A stretch of 60,887 bases of DNA from Nonomuraea candida (GTDB lineage: Bacteria; Actinomycetota; Actinomycetes; Streptosporangiales; Streptosporangiaceae): positions 1 to 60,887 of the forward strand of contig NZ_JOAG01000061.1 of assembly GCF_000725485.1 (NCBI RefSeq), given 5' to 3'. Below the pieces are notes generated by a model. The model saw only the letters and a program-made list of their open reading frames with translations, was not told the DNA's origin and searched no databases. The stretch's first letter is position 1. Every line of letters begins with the position of its first letter. The translations under genes and the position numbers were made by a program. Shown one piece after another: positions 43,596-57,976 of the stretch.

Positions 43596-43667
43596 CACTC
43601 CTCCTGAGGATTTCCACTCGGCCTCATTGCTCGGACGTCTATAAGAGCAACGGGACGGGAAAAGGAT

Positions 43668-45047
43668 TCAGCCTTTCCCGGGAGACGACCGCTCCGGCCG
43701 CGCCGGCGCGGGGTCCCGGCGCGCGGGGAGGGCGGCGGCGAGCACGGCGACGGCGGCCATCGCCGCAGCGATGAGCGTGAACGCCTGCCCGTAGGCGGCG
43801 GCCAGTGCTCCCGCCGTGGCGTCGGCCCCGCCGGGCGGCTCGCCGGTCAGGGCGATCAGCGCGGCGAGGCCCAGCCCGCCGCCCAGTTGCTTGGCGGTGT
43901 TCATCAGCCCCGAGGCGGCGCCGGCGTCGGCCGGCCCGACGCCGGAGGTGACGGTGACGGTGAGGGGGGTGTTCAGCAGGCCGCCGCCGAGGGAGATCAG
44001 CACGGCCGGGCCGAGGATCGCCGCCAGGTAGGAGTCGCCGGGGGCGAGGGCGGCCTGCCAGAGGAATCCGGCCGCTCCGAGGAGGGCTCCGGCGGCGACG
44101 AGGACCCGGTGGCCGGCGCGGCGCATCAGCCACGGCGTCGCGTACAGGCCGACCAGCATGGTGAGCAGTGTGTGGGGCAGGAAGGCGAGGCCGGTCTGCA
44201 GCGGGCCGTAGCCGAGCACGCGCTGCATGGACAGGGTCAGGAAGTACCACATGGGGTTGAGGCAGGCGCCGGCCAGCAGCATCGCCAGGTTGCCCAGCCA
44301 GATCGCGCGCGGCCGGAGCAGGCGCGGCGGGATCAGCGGCGCGCGGGCCAGGCGTGCCTCTACCACGGCGAACAGCCCCAGCAGGACCACCCCGAGGAGG
44401 GCGTAGGCGGGCGCGCCGCCGAGCCCGTGGGCGAGCGCGACCATCCCGCCGGTGGCCAGCGCCGCGCCGAGGAGGTCCACCCGCCGCCCGGTCCCCCGTG
44501 CCGTGCCGGGGCCGAGCACGCGGGTCGCGGCCAGGCAGGCCAGCCCGATCGGCACGTTGACCAGGAGGATGGCGCGCCAGGACAGGTATTCGGTGAGCGC
44601 GCCGCCGATGAGGTTGCCCGCGGTGCCGCCGGCCAGGCTCACCGCGGTCCACACCGCGATGGCGCGGGTCCGGTGCGGCCCCTCCGGGAACGTCGTGGTG
44701 ACGATCGCCAGGGTGACCGGGGCCAGGACGGCGGCGCCGAGCCCCTGGGCGGCGCGGGCGGCGACCAGCATGCCGCCGGAGCCGGACAGCCCGCCGACCA
44801 GGCTGGCCAGGGTGAACAGCGCGAGGCCGGCGGCGAGGACCCGGCGGTGCCCGTAGAGGTCGGCCAGGCGCCCGCCGAGCAGCAGGAACCCGCCGAAGAC
44901 CAGGGCGTAGGCGTTGCCCACCCAGGCCAGGCCCCGGGGGTCGAAGCCGAGCGCGTCCTGGACGGACGGCAGCGCGACGTTCACCACCGACACGTCGAGC
45001 ACCACCATGAACTGCGCCACGCAGACGAGCGCCAGAACGGCCCGCAC
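43668..45047 (-). CDS. MFS drug exporter, DHA2 (14-TMS) family
   Basis: A 459-residue transporter with about 14 membrane helices. The first helix has FMVVLDVSVVNVALPSVQDA (motif D1 of DHA2), GGRLADLYGHRRVL is motif A, and GLGAAVLAPVTLAIV is motif B. Start GTG 45047 with GGAGGGG upstream. It is divergent from a TetR regulator, the usual arrangement for a drug pump repressed by its neighbour. Substrate unknown. Confidence 0.9.
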   Translation of the reverse strand: MRAVLALVCVAQFMVVLDVSVVNVALPSVQDALGFDPRGLAWVGNAYALVFGGFLLLGGRLADLYGHRRVLAAGLALFTLASLVGGLSGSGGMLVAARAAQGLGAAVLAPVTLAIVTTTFPEGPHRTRAIAVWTAVSLAGGTAGNLIGGALTEYLSWRAILLVNVPIGLACLAATRVLGPGTARGTGRRVDLLGAALATGGMVALAHGLGGAPAYALLGVVLLGLFAVVEARLARAPLIPPRLLRPRAIWLGNLAMLLAGACLNPMWYFLTLSMQRVLGYGPLQTGLAFLPHTLLTMLVGLYATPWLMRRAGHRVLVAAGALLGAAGFLWQAALAPGDSYLAAILGPAVLISLGGGLLNTPLTVTVTSGVGPADAGAASGLMNTAKQLGGGLGLAALIALTGEPPGGADATAGALAAAYGQAFTLIAAAMAAVAVLAAALPARRDPAPARPERSSPGKG

Positions 45048-45067
45048 CGGTCACCCCTCCACCAGAT

Positions 45068-45083
45068 CGATGGGATCACATCG
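45068..45083. promoter_or_regulatory. Inverted repeat in the MFS/TetR divergent promoter
   Basis: CGATG and CATCG around a 6-bp centre, in the 64-bp gap between the divergent MFS and TetR genes. A likely TetR-family operator controlling both. Confidence 0.4.
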
Positions 45084-45100
45084 TTTTACCGGATGCAGCC

Positions 45101-45106
45101 TACAAT
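45101..45106 (+). promoter_or_regulatory. -10 element of a leaderless transcript (TetR)
   Basis: TACAAT five bases before the ATG at 45112. Confidence 0.45.
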
Positions 45107-45111
45107 CCGAT

Positions 45112-45744
45112 ATGGCCACATTGGAAAGGGGTCGGGTGATGGTCAGACGTGTCCGGGGGCCGGGGGCGCAGCACGAGGAGCGCCGCAACGAGATCGCCGA
45201 CGCCGTGCTCGCCATCGTGGCCGAACGCGGGCTGGCCGCGGTGTCGCTGACCACGGTGGCCGCCCGGGCCGGCATCTCGCCCGGCCGGGTGCAGCACTAC
45301 TTCCCCGCCAAGCGCGGGCTCATCGAGGCGGCGTTCGAGCGCGGCAACGAGCTGTCCGGCCGGCGCATCCGGCAGAAGACCGCCTCGGGGGCCGCCGACC
45401 CGCGCCTGGTGCTCACCACGGTGCTCACCGAGCTCATCCCGTACGACGCCGCCACCGAGGCCCACATGCGCGTGCGCCAGTCCTTCCACGCGCTCGGCTT
45501 CGCCGACGAGGGCATCGCGGCCCGGCTGCGCGCGCTGTACGCCGACTTCCACCGCCGGATGGCCGACCTCGTCCGCGCGGACCAGCAGGCCGGCCGCATC
45601 CGCCGCGACGTGCGGCCGGAGGGCGCGGCCCTGGCCCTCGTGGCCCTGGCCGAAGGGCTGGCCGCCTACGTGCTCACCGGCGTCGCCGCTCCCGAGGTGG
45701 CGCGCGAACGGCTGCTCGACGAGATCGCCGCGCTCTACGCCTGA
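45112..45744 (+). CDS. TetR family regulator of the divergent MFS pump
   Basis: A 201- or 210-residue regulator. The helix-turn-helix is EIADAVLAIVAERGLAAVSL then TTVAARAGISPGRVQHYFPAK; the C-terminal part is a TetR ligand domain. Two starts compete: ATG 45112, 5 nt after TACAAT (leaderless), and ATG 45139 with GAAAGGGG upstream. It probably represses the MFS gene and itself through the inverted repeat at 45068-45083. Inducer unknown. Confidence 0.88.
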   Translation: MATLERGRVMVRRVRGPGAQHEERRNEIADAVLAIVAERGLAAVSLTTVAARAGISPGRVQHYFPAKRGLIEAAFERGNELSGRRIRQKTASGAADPRLVLTTVLTELIPYDAATEAHMRVRQSFHALGFADEGIAARLRALYADFHRRMADLVRADQQAGRIRRDVRPEGAALALVALAEGLAAYVLTGVAAPEVARERLLDEIAALYA

Positions 45745-45751
45745 GCGGGCA

Positions 45752-45845
45752 CCCCTGCCGGGGACGAGCGCCCCTCGGGCGCTTCCCTTCCGGAAGGGCC
45801 CCTGCCGGGGACGAGTACCCCTCGGGCGCTTCCCTTCCGGGGGGC
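45752..45845. repeat. 47-bp direct repeat, 2 copies, with a hairpin
   Basis: Two 47-bp units start CCCCTGCCGGGGACGAG at 45752 and 45799 and differ by about three bases. Each has the arm CCCTTCC; the first also completes the perfect palindrome CCCTTCCGGAAGGG at 45785-45798, a possible terminator for the TetR gene. Confidence 0.8.
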
Positions 45846-45913
45846 GCCGCGCCACCGGGGTATCGTCGTCTGAACGCTGTCGGCCCACCTCCAACCGTCA
45901 CGTAAAGTTAATC

Positions 45914-45930
45914 TGACGTAAGGGTAGGTT
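45914..45930 (+). promoter_or_regulatory. MerR-gene promoter, copy 1 of a shared motif
   Basis: TGACGTAAGGGTAGGTT, with -10 TAGGTT at 45925-45930, about 50 bp before the MerR start. ACGT-W-AGGGTAG-R-TT recurs before the sulP gene at 46415-46429, which points to one regulator for both. Confidence 0.55.
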
Positions 45931-45979
45931 CGGCTCCCGGCAGCGGGCCCACACCGGCGCGACGACGCGGAGGAGACGG

Positions 45980-46369
45980 ATGTCCGACAGGCGGGTTCAG
46001 ATCGGCGAGGTGGCCGAGCGGCTCGGGCTGTCCCTGCGGACGATCCGGCACTACGAGGAGGTCGGCCTGATCGTGCCCGAGCGCACGAGCGGCGGCTTCC
46101 GGCTCTACAGCGAGACCGACATCGCCCGCCTGGCCCTCATCAAGCGGATGAAGCCCCTGGGTTTCAGCCTGGAGGAGATGCGCGACCTGCTGGAGATCAG
46201 CGACCGGATCGCGGCCGGCGACGACGACCCCACGCTGGTCTCCCGGCTGGCCCTGTTCGAGCGCGCGGTCGCCGACCGGGCCGACCGGCTGCGCGAGCAG
46301 CTGGCGATGGCGCGGGAGTTCGCCGAGCAGCTGCGCCGCCAGCGGCAGAAGGCCGGCGCCTCCGCCTGA
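45980..46369 (+). CDS. MerR family transcriptional regulator
   Basis: A 129-residue MerR protein. The N-terminal winged helix is VQIGEVAERLGLSLRTIRHY then EEVGLIVPERTSGGFRLYS, followed by a long dimerisation helix and a short C-terminal coil without cysteine ligands, so it is not a metal sensor of the classic type. Start ATG 45980 with GGAGGAG upstream. The SulP permease lies downstream and shares its promoter motif, making that gene the likely target. Effector unknown. Confidence 0.9.
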   Translation: MSDRRVQIGEVAERLGLSLRTIRHYEEVGLIVPERTSGGFRLYSETDIARLALIKRMKPLGFSLEEMRDLLEISDRIAAGDDDPTLVSRLALFERAVADRADRLREQLAMAREFAEQLRRQRQKAGASA

Positions 46370-46409
46370 CCGAATGAGACGTTTGTCACGCCGGCCACTC
46401 CTCGGCCAA

Positions 46410-46429
46410 CCCTAACGTTAGGGTAGATT
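46410..46429 (+). promoter_or_regulatory. sulP promoter with a perfect 14-bp palindrome
   Basis: CCCTAACGTTAGGG (46410-46423) directly abuts a TAGATT -10 element (46424-46429). A dyad lying just upstream of the -10 is the MerR arrangement. A related half-palindrome precedes the merR gene. The leader to the sulP start is over 200 nt long and GC-rich, with no gene visible in it. Confidence 0.62.
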
Positions 46430-46653
46430 CAAGCTCGGCCGCGGCCCGGGCTTCCGCGCGGGCCCGCTCCGGCCGGACGCCTGCGCCCGCCGGTGCCGGG
46501 CACGCGTCCACCTGCCATTCGACGCCCCGGTCCGTACGGATCACGGCGTCCGCCTGTCATGTGACGTCCCGAACCGTACGGGGTCGTGGCGTCCGCCCGC
46601 CCGTCGTTGACGCCCCGGCTCCGTACCGGCCGGGGGTACGCCCTCCTGTCTGG

Positions 46654-48165
<1,512 letters not shown>

Positions 48166-48177
48166 CCCGGCCGCGCG

Positions 48178-48315
48178 GCCGGGCGCGGTGGCCGGGCGCG
48201 GTGGCCGGGCGCGGTGGCCGGGCGCGGTGGCCGGGCGCGGTGGCCGGGCGCGGTGGCCGGGCGCGGTGGCGCGGTGGCCGGGCGCGGTGGCCGGGCGCGG
48301 TGGCCGGGCGCGGGG
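48178..48315. repeat. 13-bp tandem repeat, ten full copies and one partial
   Basis: GCCGGGCGCGGTG repeats head to tail; nine units are identical, one is cut to 8 bp (48269-48276), and the last has one change. It fills the gap between the convergent sulP and TauE-like genes. The near-identity of units implies recent expansion. Confidence 0.95.
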
Positions 48316-48318
48316 AGG

Positions 48319-49233
48319 TCAGCCGGTGCGGTCGGCCGTGGTGGGCACGGGGTCGGCCGTCGCCGTCCGGGCCCTGCCCCGCCTCAGTACGAGCCAGCCC
48401 GCCACCCCGGCGGCCGATCCCACGCCGAGGATCCAGGCGGCGGTCGCATTGCTCACCTCCAGGAGCTTCAGCGCCGAGGCGAGCAGGACCAGCGCCAGCA
48501 GCGCCCGGATGAGCCCGCTCGGCGCCCGGGAGGAGACGCGCGCCCCGAGGTAGACCCCGGGGATCGAGCCGAGGATGAGCGAGGTGGTCAGGTGCAGCCG
48601 GAAGTCCCCGTAGAGCAGGTGGCCGAGCGCGGCGGCGCCGACCAGGGGCACGGCCTGCACCAGGTCGGTGCCCACGAGCTGGTTGGCCTTGAGCGCGGGG
48701 TAGAGCGCGAGCAGCGCGACGATGATCAGTGATCCCGCGCCCACCGAGGAGACGCCGACGGTGACGCCGCCCACCATGCCGACCAGCAGGGTCGGGATGG
48801 GCCGGACCGTGATGGCGGCCAGGTCGGAGCCGGGCCCGGGCCGCTCCCGCGCGGCCAGGAGGGACTTGGCGACGAGCCCGGCCACGGCCAGCAGCAGCGC
48901 GACGCCCAGGGCGTGCTTCACGGCCTCCTGGGCGGCCGCCTCCTCGCCGAACGCGCGGGCGAGGAACACCCCGCAGAACGCGGCGGGCACCGACCCGGCG
49001 CACAACCACGCCACCAGCCGCAGGTTGACGGTGCCGTGGCGCAGGTGGACGTAGCCGCCGATCGGCTTCATGACGGCCGAGGCCACCAGGTCGCTGGAGA
49101 CGGCCGCCAGCGGCGGCACGTTGAAGAAGAGCAGCATCATGGGCGTCATGAGGGCCCCGCCGCCCATGCCGGTGAGCCCCACGATCACGGCCACCAGGAA
49201 GGAGCCGACGAGAAGGGGGAAGTCGATGATCAC
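48319..49233 (-). CDS. TauE/SafE family sulfite/sulfonate exporter-like permease
   Basis: A 304-residue membrane protein with about eight helices. The duplicated signatures are AVIVGLTGMGGGALMTPMMLL in the first half and GVTVGVSSVGAGSLIIVALL in the second. PPLAAVSSDLVASAVMKPIGG is characteristic of a TauE subgroup linked to sulfur metabolism in other bacteria. The start is GTG 49233, giving the first helix directly (IIDFPLLVGSFLVAV); longer starts add an Arg-rich piece. It faces the SulP gene, so a role in sulfur-anion export beside import is possible. Confidence 0.87.
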   Translation of the reverse strand: MIIDFPLLVGSFLVAVIVGLTGMGGGALMTPMMLLFFNVPPLAAVSSDLVASAVMKPIGGYVHLRHGTVNLRLVAWLCAGSVPAAFCGVFLARAFGEEAAAQEAVKHALGVALLLAVAGLVAKSLLAARERPGPGSDLAAITVRPIPTLLVGMVGGVTVGVSSVGAGSLIIVALLALYPALKANQLVGTDLVQAVPLVGAAALGHLLYGDFRLHLTTSLILGSIPGVYLGARVSSRAPSGLIRALLALVLLASALKLLEVSNATAAWILGVGSAAGVAGWLVLRRGRARTATADPVPTTADRTG

Positions 49234-49488
49234 GCGGCTGTCACACCCCCGCGACCGGCGCCGGGCAGGCACGCCGCCGGGGCGGCGCTGTCATGGGCAT
49301 GGGCAGATCGGGGGATGCTCGTCGGCATTCGGCCTTCTCCTCACGGTGAGCGACTGTTCGACTCCATGCAGTCACGGCCGGTCGGCGTGCCGGAAGTGAC
49401 CGGCTGGACAGATGTTGCTGCAGGTCCGGGGCGTGCGCCCGGCGACCTTGCCGTACGGTGCGATTCTTGGCGGTTCGCCCTCAAGCTC

Positions 49489-49516
49489 TGGACAGCCGAC
49501 TCCGTACAGTTATCTT
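49489..49516 (+). promoter_or_regulatory. Promoter of the DUF202 operon
   Basis: TGGACA at 49489-49494 and TATCTT at 49511-49516 with a 16-bp spacer, eight bases before the ATG at 49525. The 49234-49488 stretch shows no gene. Confidence 0.42.
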
Positions 49517-49524
49517 CTGATTAC

Positions 49525-49902
49525 ATGGAGAATGCGCATGCGGAGCGGCTGCCGAGCGATGGCGGGAGCGGCTCGGAGCCCGATGTCCGGTTCACCTTCG
49601 CCAACGAACGCACCTTCCTGGCCTGGAGCAGGACCGCGCTGGCGCTGGTCATCGCCGGGCTGGCGATCGTCCAGGTGCTGCCCCCTTTCGCCGGGCTGCC
49701 CGGCGGGCGGCGCATGCTCGCGCTGCCGCTCATCCTGTTAGGCGCGCTCCTCCCCGGCGGCGCCTACCTGGACTGGCGCCGCAACCAGCGCGCGATGCGG
49801 CACGGCCGGCAACTGCCGCGCTCGGCGCTGCCGCGCGTCCTGGTGATCGTGATCACCGCCGTGGCGCTCGTCGCCATCGCCTTCGTCGCCCTGTCCGGCT
49901 GA
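49525..49902 (+). CDS. DUF202 (YidH-like) membrane protein
   Basis: A 125-residue protein with three membrane helices. The DUF202 signature NERTFLAWSRTALALVIAGL starts the first helix. The family is found in bacteria and in fungal Vtc proteins; function in bacteria is not settled. It is followed after one base by a second DUF202 gene, forming a two-gene operon. Start ATG 49525; the short distance to TATCTT suggests a nearly leaderless mRNA. Confidence 0.85.
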   Translation: MENAHAERLPSDGGSGSEPDVRFTFANERTFLAWSRTALALVIAGLAIVQVLPPFAGLPGGRRMLALPLILLGALLPGGAYLDWRRNQRAMRHGRQLPRSALPRVLVIVITAVALVAIAFVALSG

Positions 49903-49903
49903 C

Positions 49904-50293
49904 ATGGGGCCCGCCGACCTCCGCGACGGGCCCGCGTGGGACCCGGGGCTGGCGCGTGAGCGGACGCAGCTCGCCTGGACGCGTACGACGATGTCGCTCA
50001 TCGCGCTGGGCACCGCCATCGTCAGGGCCGCGCCCCTGCCGGGCCTGGCCATCCTGGCGATGGGGGCCTTCACGTGGGTGGTGAGCCACCGCCTGGGCGG
50101 CTCTCACCCGTACGGCGGGGAGCGCAGGCGGCGGCGCCCGCTGAAGGCGATCGCCATCGCCATCACCCTGGTCTCCCTGGCGGCGCTGGTCACGACCGTG
50201 CTGGTCCCCGGCGCGCGCACCGCCCGCTCACCCCTGCTGCCCGCCCCCGCACCCGCCCCCGCCGGGCCGGCCGCGCCGCCGCCGGTGCGGTGA
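49904..50293 (+). CDS. DUF202-family membrane protein, second of a pair
   Basis: A 129-residue protein with the motif LARERTQLAWTRTTMSLIAL at the first helix and two further helices (GLAILAMGAFTWVVS; AIAITLVSLAALVTTVLV). It ends in a Pro/Ala-rich tail. ATG 49904 lies one base after the stop of the first DUF202 gene, so the two are translationally coupled and probably form a heteromer. Function unknown. A strong hairpin follows. Confidence 0.82.
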   Translation: MGPADLRDGPAWDPGLARERTQLAWTRTTMSLIALGTAIVRAAPLPGLAILAMGAFTWVVSHRLGGSHPYGGERRRRRPLKAIAIAITLVSLAALVTTVLVPGARTARSPLLPAPAPAPAGPAAPPPVR

Positions 50294-50343
50294 CGGGCGC
50301 CACGGGCCGCGCCGTCACGGCGCGGTCGGTGATCAGGGATGGG

Positions 50344-50394
50344 CGTCTTCGCCGGAGGCGGAGGGCCGCCTGAATGCCGCCCCCGGCGAAGACG
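50344..50394. terminator. Long hairpin after the DUF202 operon
   Basis: CGTCTTCGCCGG (50344-50355) and CCGGCGAAGACG (50383-50394) are perfect complements, with a further GC-rich inner stem between them. No T-run, as usual in high-GC hosts. Confidence 0.7.
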
Positions 50395-50400
50395 TGCCCG

Positions 50401-50470
50401 TCAGAACATGCCCGTCAGAACATGCCCGTCAGAACATGCCCGTCAGAACATGCCCATCAGAACGTGCCCG
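50401..50470. repeat. 14-bp tandem repeat, 5 copies
   Basis: Units TCAGAACATGCCCG at 50401, 50415, 50429, 50443 and 50457; the first three are identical. A related 13-bp piece precedes them inside the hairpin arm, so the array may have grown from the terminator. Confidence 0.92.
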
Positions 50471-50485
50471 TCGGGAATGTGTGCG

Positions 50486-53958
<3,473 letters not shown>

Positions 53959-53990
53959 GATCATCCTCCGAAGTCGGGCGAGCATGGTCG

Positions 53991-54064
53991 TCCGGTGAAG
54001 GCGGGCATGGCCGTCTTCACCGGACCTGGCAGGTCGTCCGCTGACCGCGCGAGGTCATCTCGCG
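53991..54064. promoter_or_regulatory. Two hairpins upstream of GH43
   Basis: TCCGGTGAAG/CTTCACCGGA (53991-54000 and 54015-54024) is a perfect 10-bp inverted repeat, and CGCGAG/CTCGCG (54048-54064) follows. They lie between the esterase stop and the GH43 start and could be an intercistronic terminator or processing site. Confidence 0.45.
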
Positions 54065-54074
54065 AGGCCACACG

Positions 54075-54175
54075 GTCATGCGAGCGGGGCCGGGCCGTCA
54101 TCCGGGCGGGGCCGGGCCGTCATCCGGGCGGGGCCGGGCCGTCATGCGAGCGGGGCCGGCGGTCATGCGGGCGGG

Positions 54176-54178
<3 letters not shown>
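54075..54178. repeat. 22-bp tandem repeat, about 4 copies
   Basis: GTCATCCGGGCGGGGCCGGGCC units at 54075, 54097, 54119 and 54141 plus a partial fifth reaching the esterase stop codon. Two inner units are identical. Confidence 0.88.
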
Positions 54179-55589
<1,411 letters not shown>

Positions 55590-55776
55590 AGCAGGTTGCT
55601 GATCGGACTCCTCCTCCTCGGGCCGGATGGGAGGTGGTGGCGGGACGGAGCAAATATGAGGCGGAAACCTACTGTCAAGAGACGCCGGGCACCGACGGGA
55701 CGGGACGCGTCGGCCGACGGGCAGGATGACCTCGGACGATGCGGTCCGGCCGGGCCCGGAGAATCGCGGGCCGCGG

Positions 55777-55787
55777 TGAAACTTTCA
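55777..55787. promoter_or_regulatory. GAAAC/GTTTC box 1 (xylanase upstream region)
   Basis: TGAAACTTTCA, a dyad matching the GAAA-S-TTTC type described for actinomycete xylanase promoters. First of three such boxes in the 620-bp gene-free region 55514-56134. Confidence 0.6.
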
Positions 55788-55815
55788 TCTGGAGCCCCCG
55801 ATTGACACCGCATCC

Positions 55816-55825
55816 CGAAAGTTTC
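55816..55825. promoter_or_regulatory. GAAAC/GTTTC box 2 (xylanase upstream region)
   Basis: CGAAAGTTTC, 39 bp after box 1 and just after a TTGACA hexamer at 55803-55808. Confidence 0.6.
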
Positions 55826-55883
55826 AAACCCGCCGAAGACCCATCTGGCCAGTGCAAGCCGCATGAGCCTGAAGGGCGATCAC

Positions 55884-55915
55884 CGAAAGTTTTTACTCTT
55901 CCTTGACAAGTTTCG
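55884..55915 (+). promoter_or_regulatory. GAAAC/GTTTC box 3 and -35 element of the xylanase promoter
   Basis: CGAAAGTTTT at 55884-55893 and AAGTTTCG at 55908-55915 flank and overlap a TTGACA -35 hexamer at 55903-55908. CACACT at 55925-55930 is a weak -10. A repressor on these boxes would block the promoter. The leader to the ATG at 56135 is about 200 nt and shows no gene. Confidence 0.5.
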
Positions 55916-56113
55916 GGAAGATCCACACACTGAGTGCCCGAGACGACCTCCCCTGCCGGATCGGTGGTGCGCGGCAGGAATCCGCCGTCACGACGCCCAG
56001 GTGGTGCGCGCTCCCTCGCGAGCACGGCGTCGATGCGGCGTCGGTCCGGACGTCTACGCGGCGCCGATGCGGCTCCGATGCGGCGGACGTCCCCGCACGC
56101 TCCTTTCCCATGA

Positions 56114-57652
<1,539 letters not shown>

Positions 57653-57661
57653 CCACGGCCC

Positions 57662-57709
57662 CCCCGGGCGGTGCGGCCGACGCCTGAGCGTCGGCCCCGC
57701 CGCCCGGGG
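57662..57709 (+). terminator. Strong terminator hairpin after the xylanase
   Basis: Two 22-nt arms (57662-57683 and 57688-57709) pair with about two mismatches around the loop CTGA. It separates the xylanase from the GH127 gene, which therefore has its own promoter. Confidence 0.8.
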
Positions 57710-57806
57710 CAGAGGACGGCCCGGGAAGACCGGGCGCCTCCGCCGGGGACGGCAACGTAATCCTCAATCTCTCGCAACGTACCGGTTGTCACCCGGTAAC
57801 TTCTGT

Positions 57807-57815
57807 GAAACTTTC
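57807..57815. promoter_or_regulatory. GAAAC/GTTTC box upstream of GH127
   Basis: GAAACTTTC, the same motif as in the xylanase promoter, 162 bp before the GH127 start codon. The gap 57653-57976 holds the terminator, this box and a LacI-type palindrome; no gene. Confidence 0.55.
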
Positions 57816-57905
57816 TCGTGAGCGAGCAGTGCGGCGTGATCCGGGAGAGCGGAACCGCATCGCCCGCGGAAGGGATTCGTGCCGTGAGCGGCTGCCGCAC
57901 CTGAC

Positions 57906-57919
57906 TGTTAGCGCTAACA
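57906..57919. promoter_or_regulatory. LacI-family operator upstream of GH127
   Basis: TGTTAGCGCTAACA, identical to the core of the palindrome at 55574-55589, 58 bp before the GH127 ATG. The spacing to the start codon is nearly the same as for the esterase gene. Confidence 0.82.
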
Positions 57920-57976
57920 CCCCCCCGTGGTGACCGGCGGTGACCGGTCCCCGCCCCCATCTCCGAGGAGCACCCC

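Noticed and set aside
48178..48315. Possible CRISPR array
   Set aside because: Units are contiguous 13-mers without spacers, and no cas genes are present.
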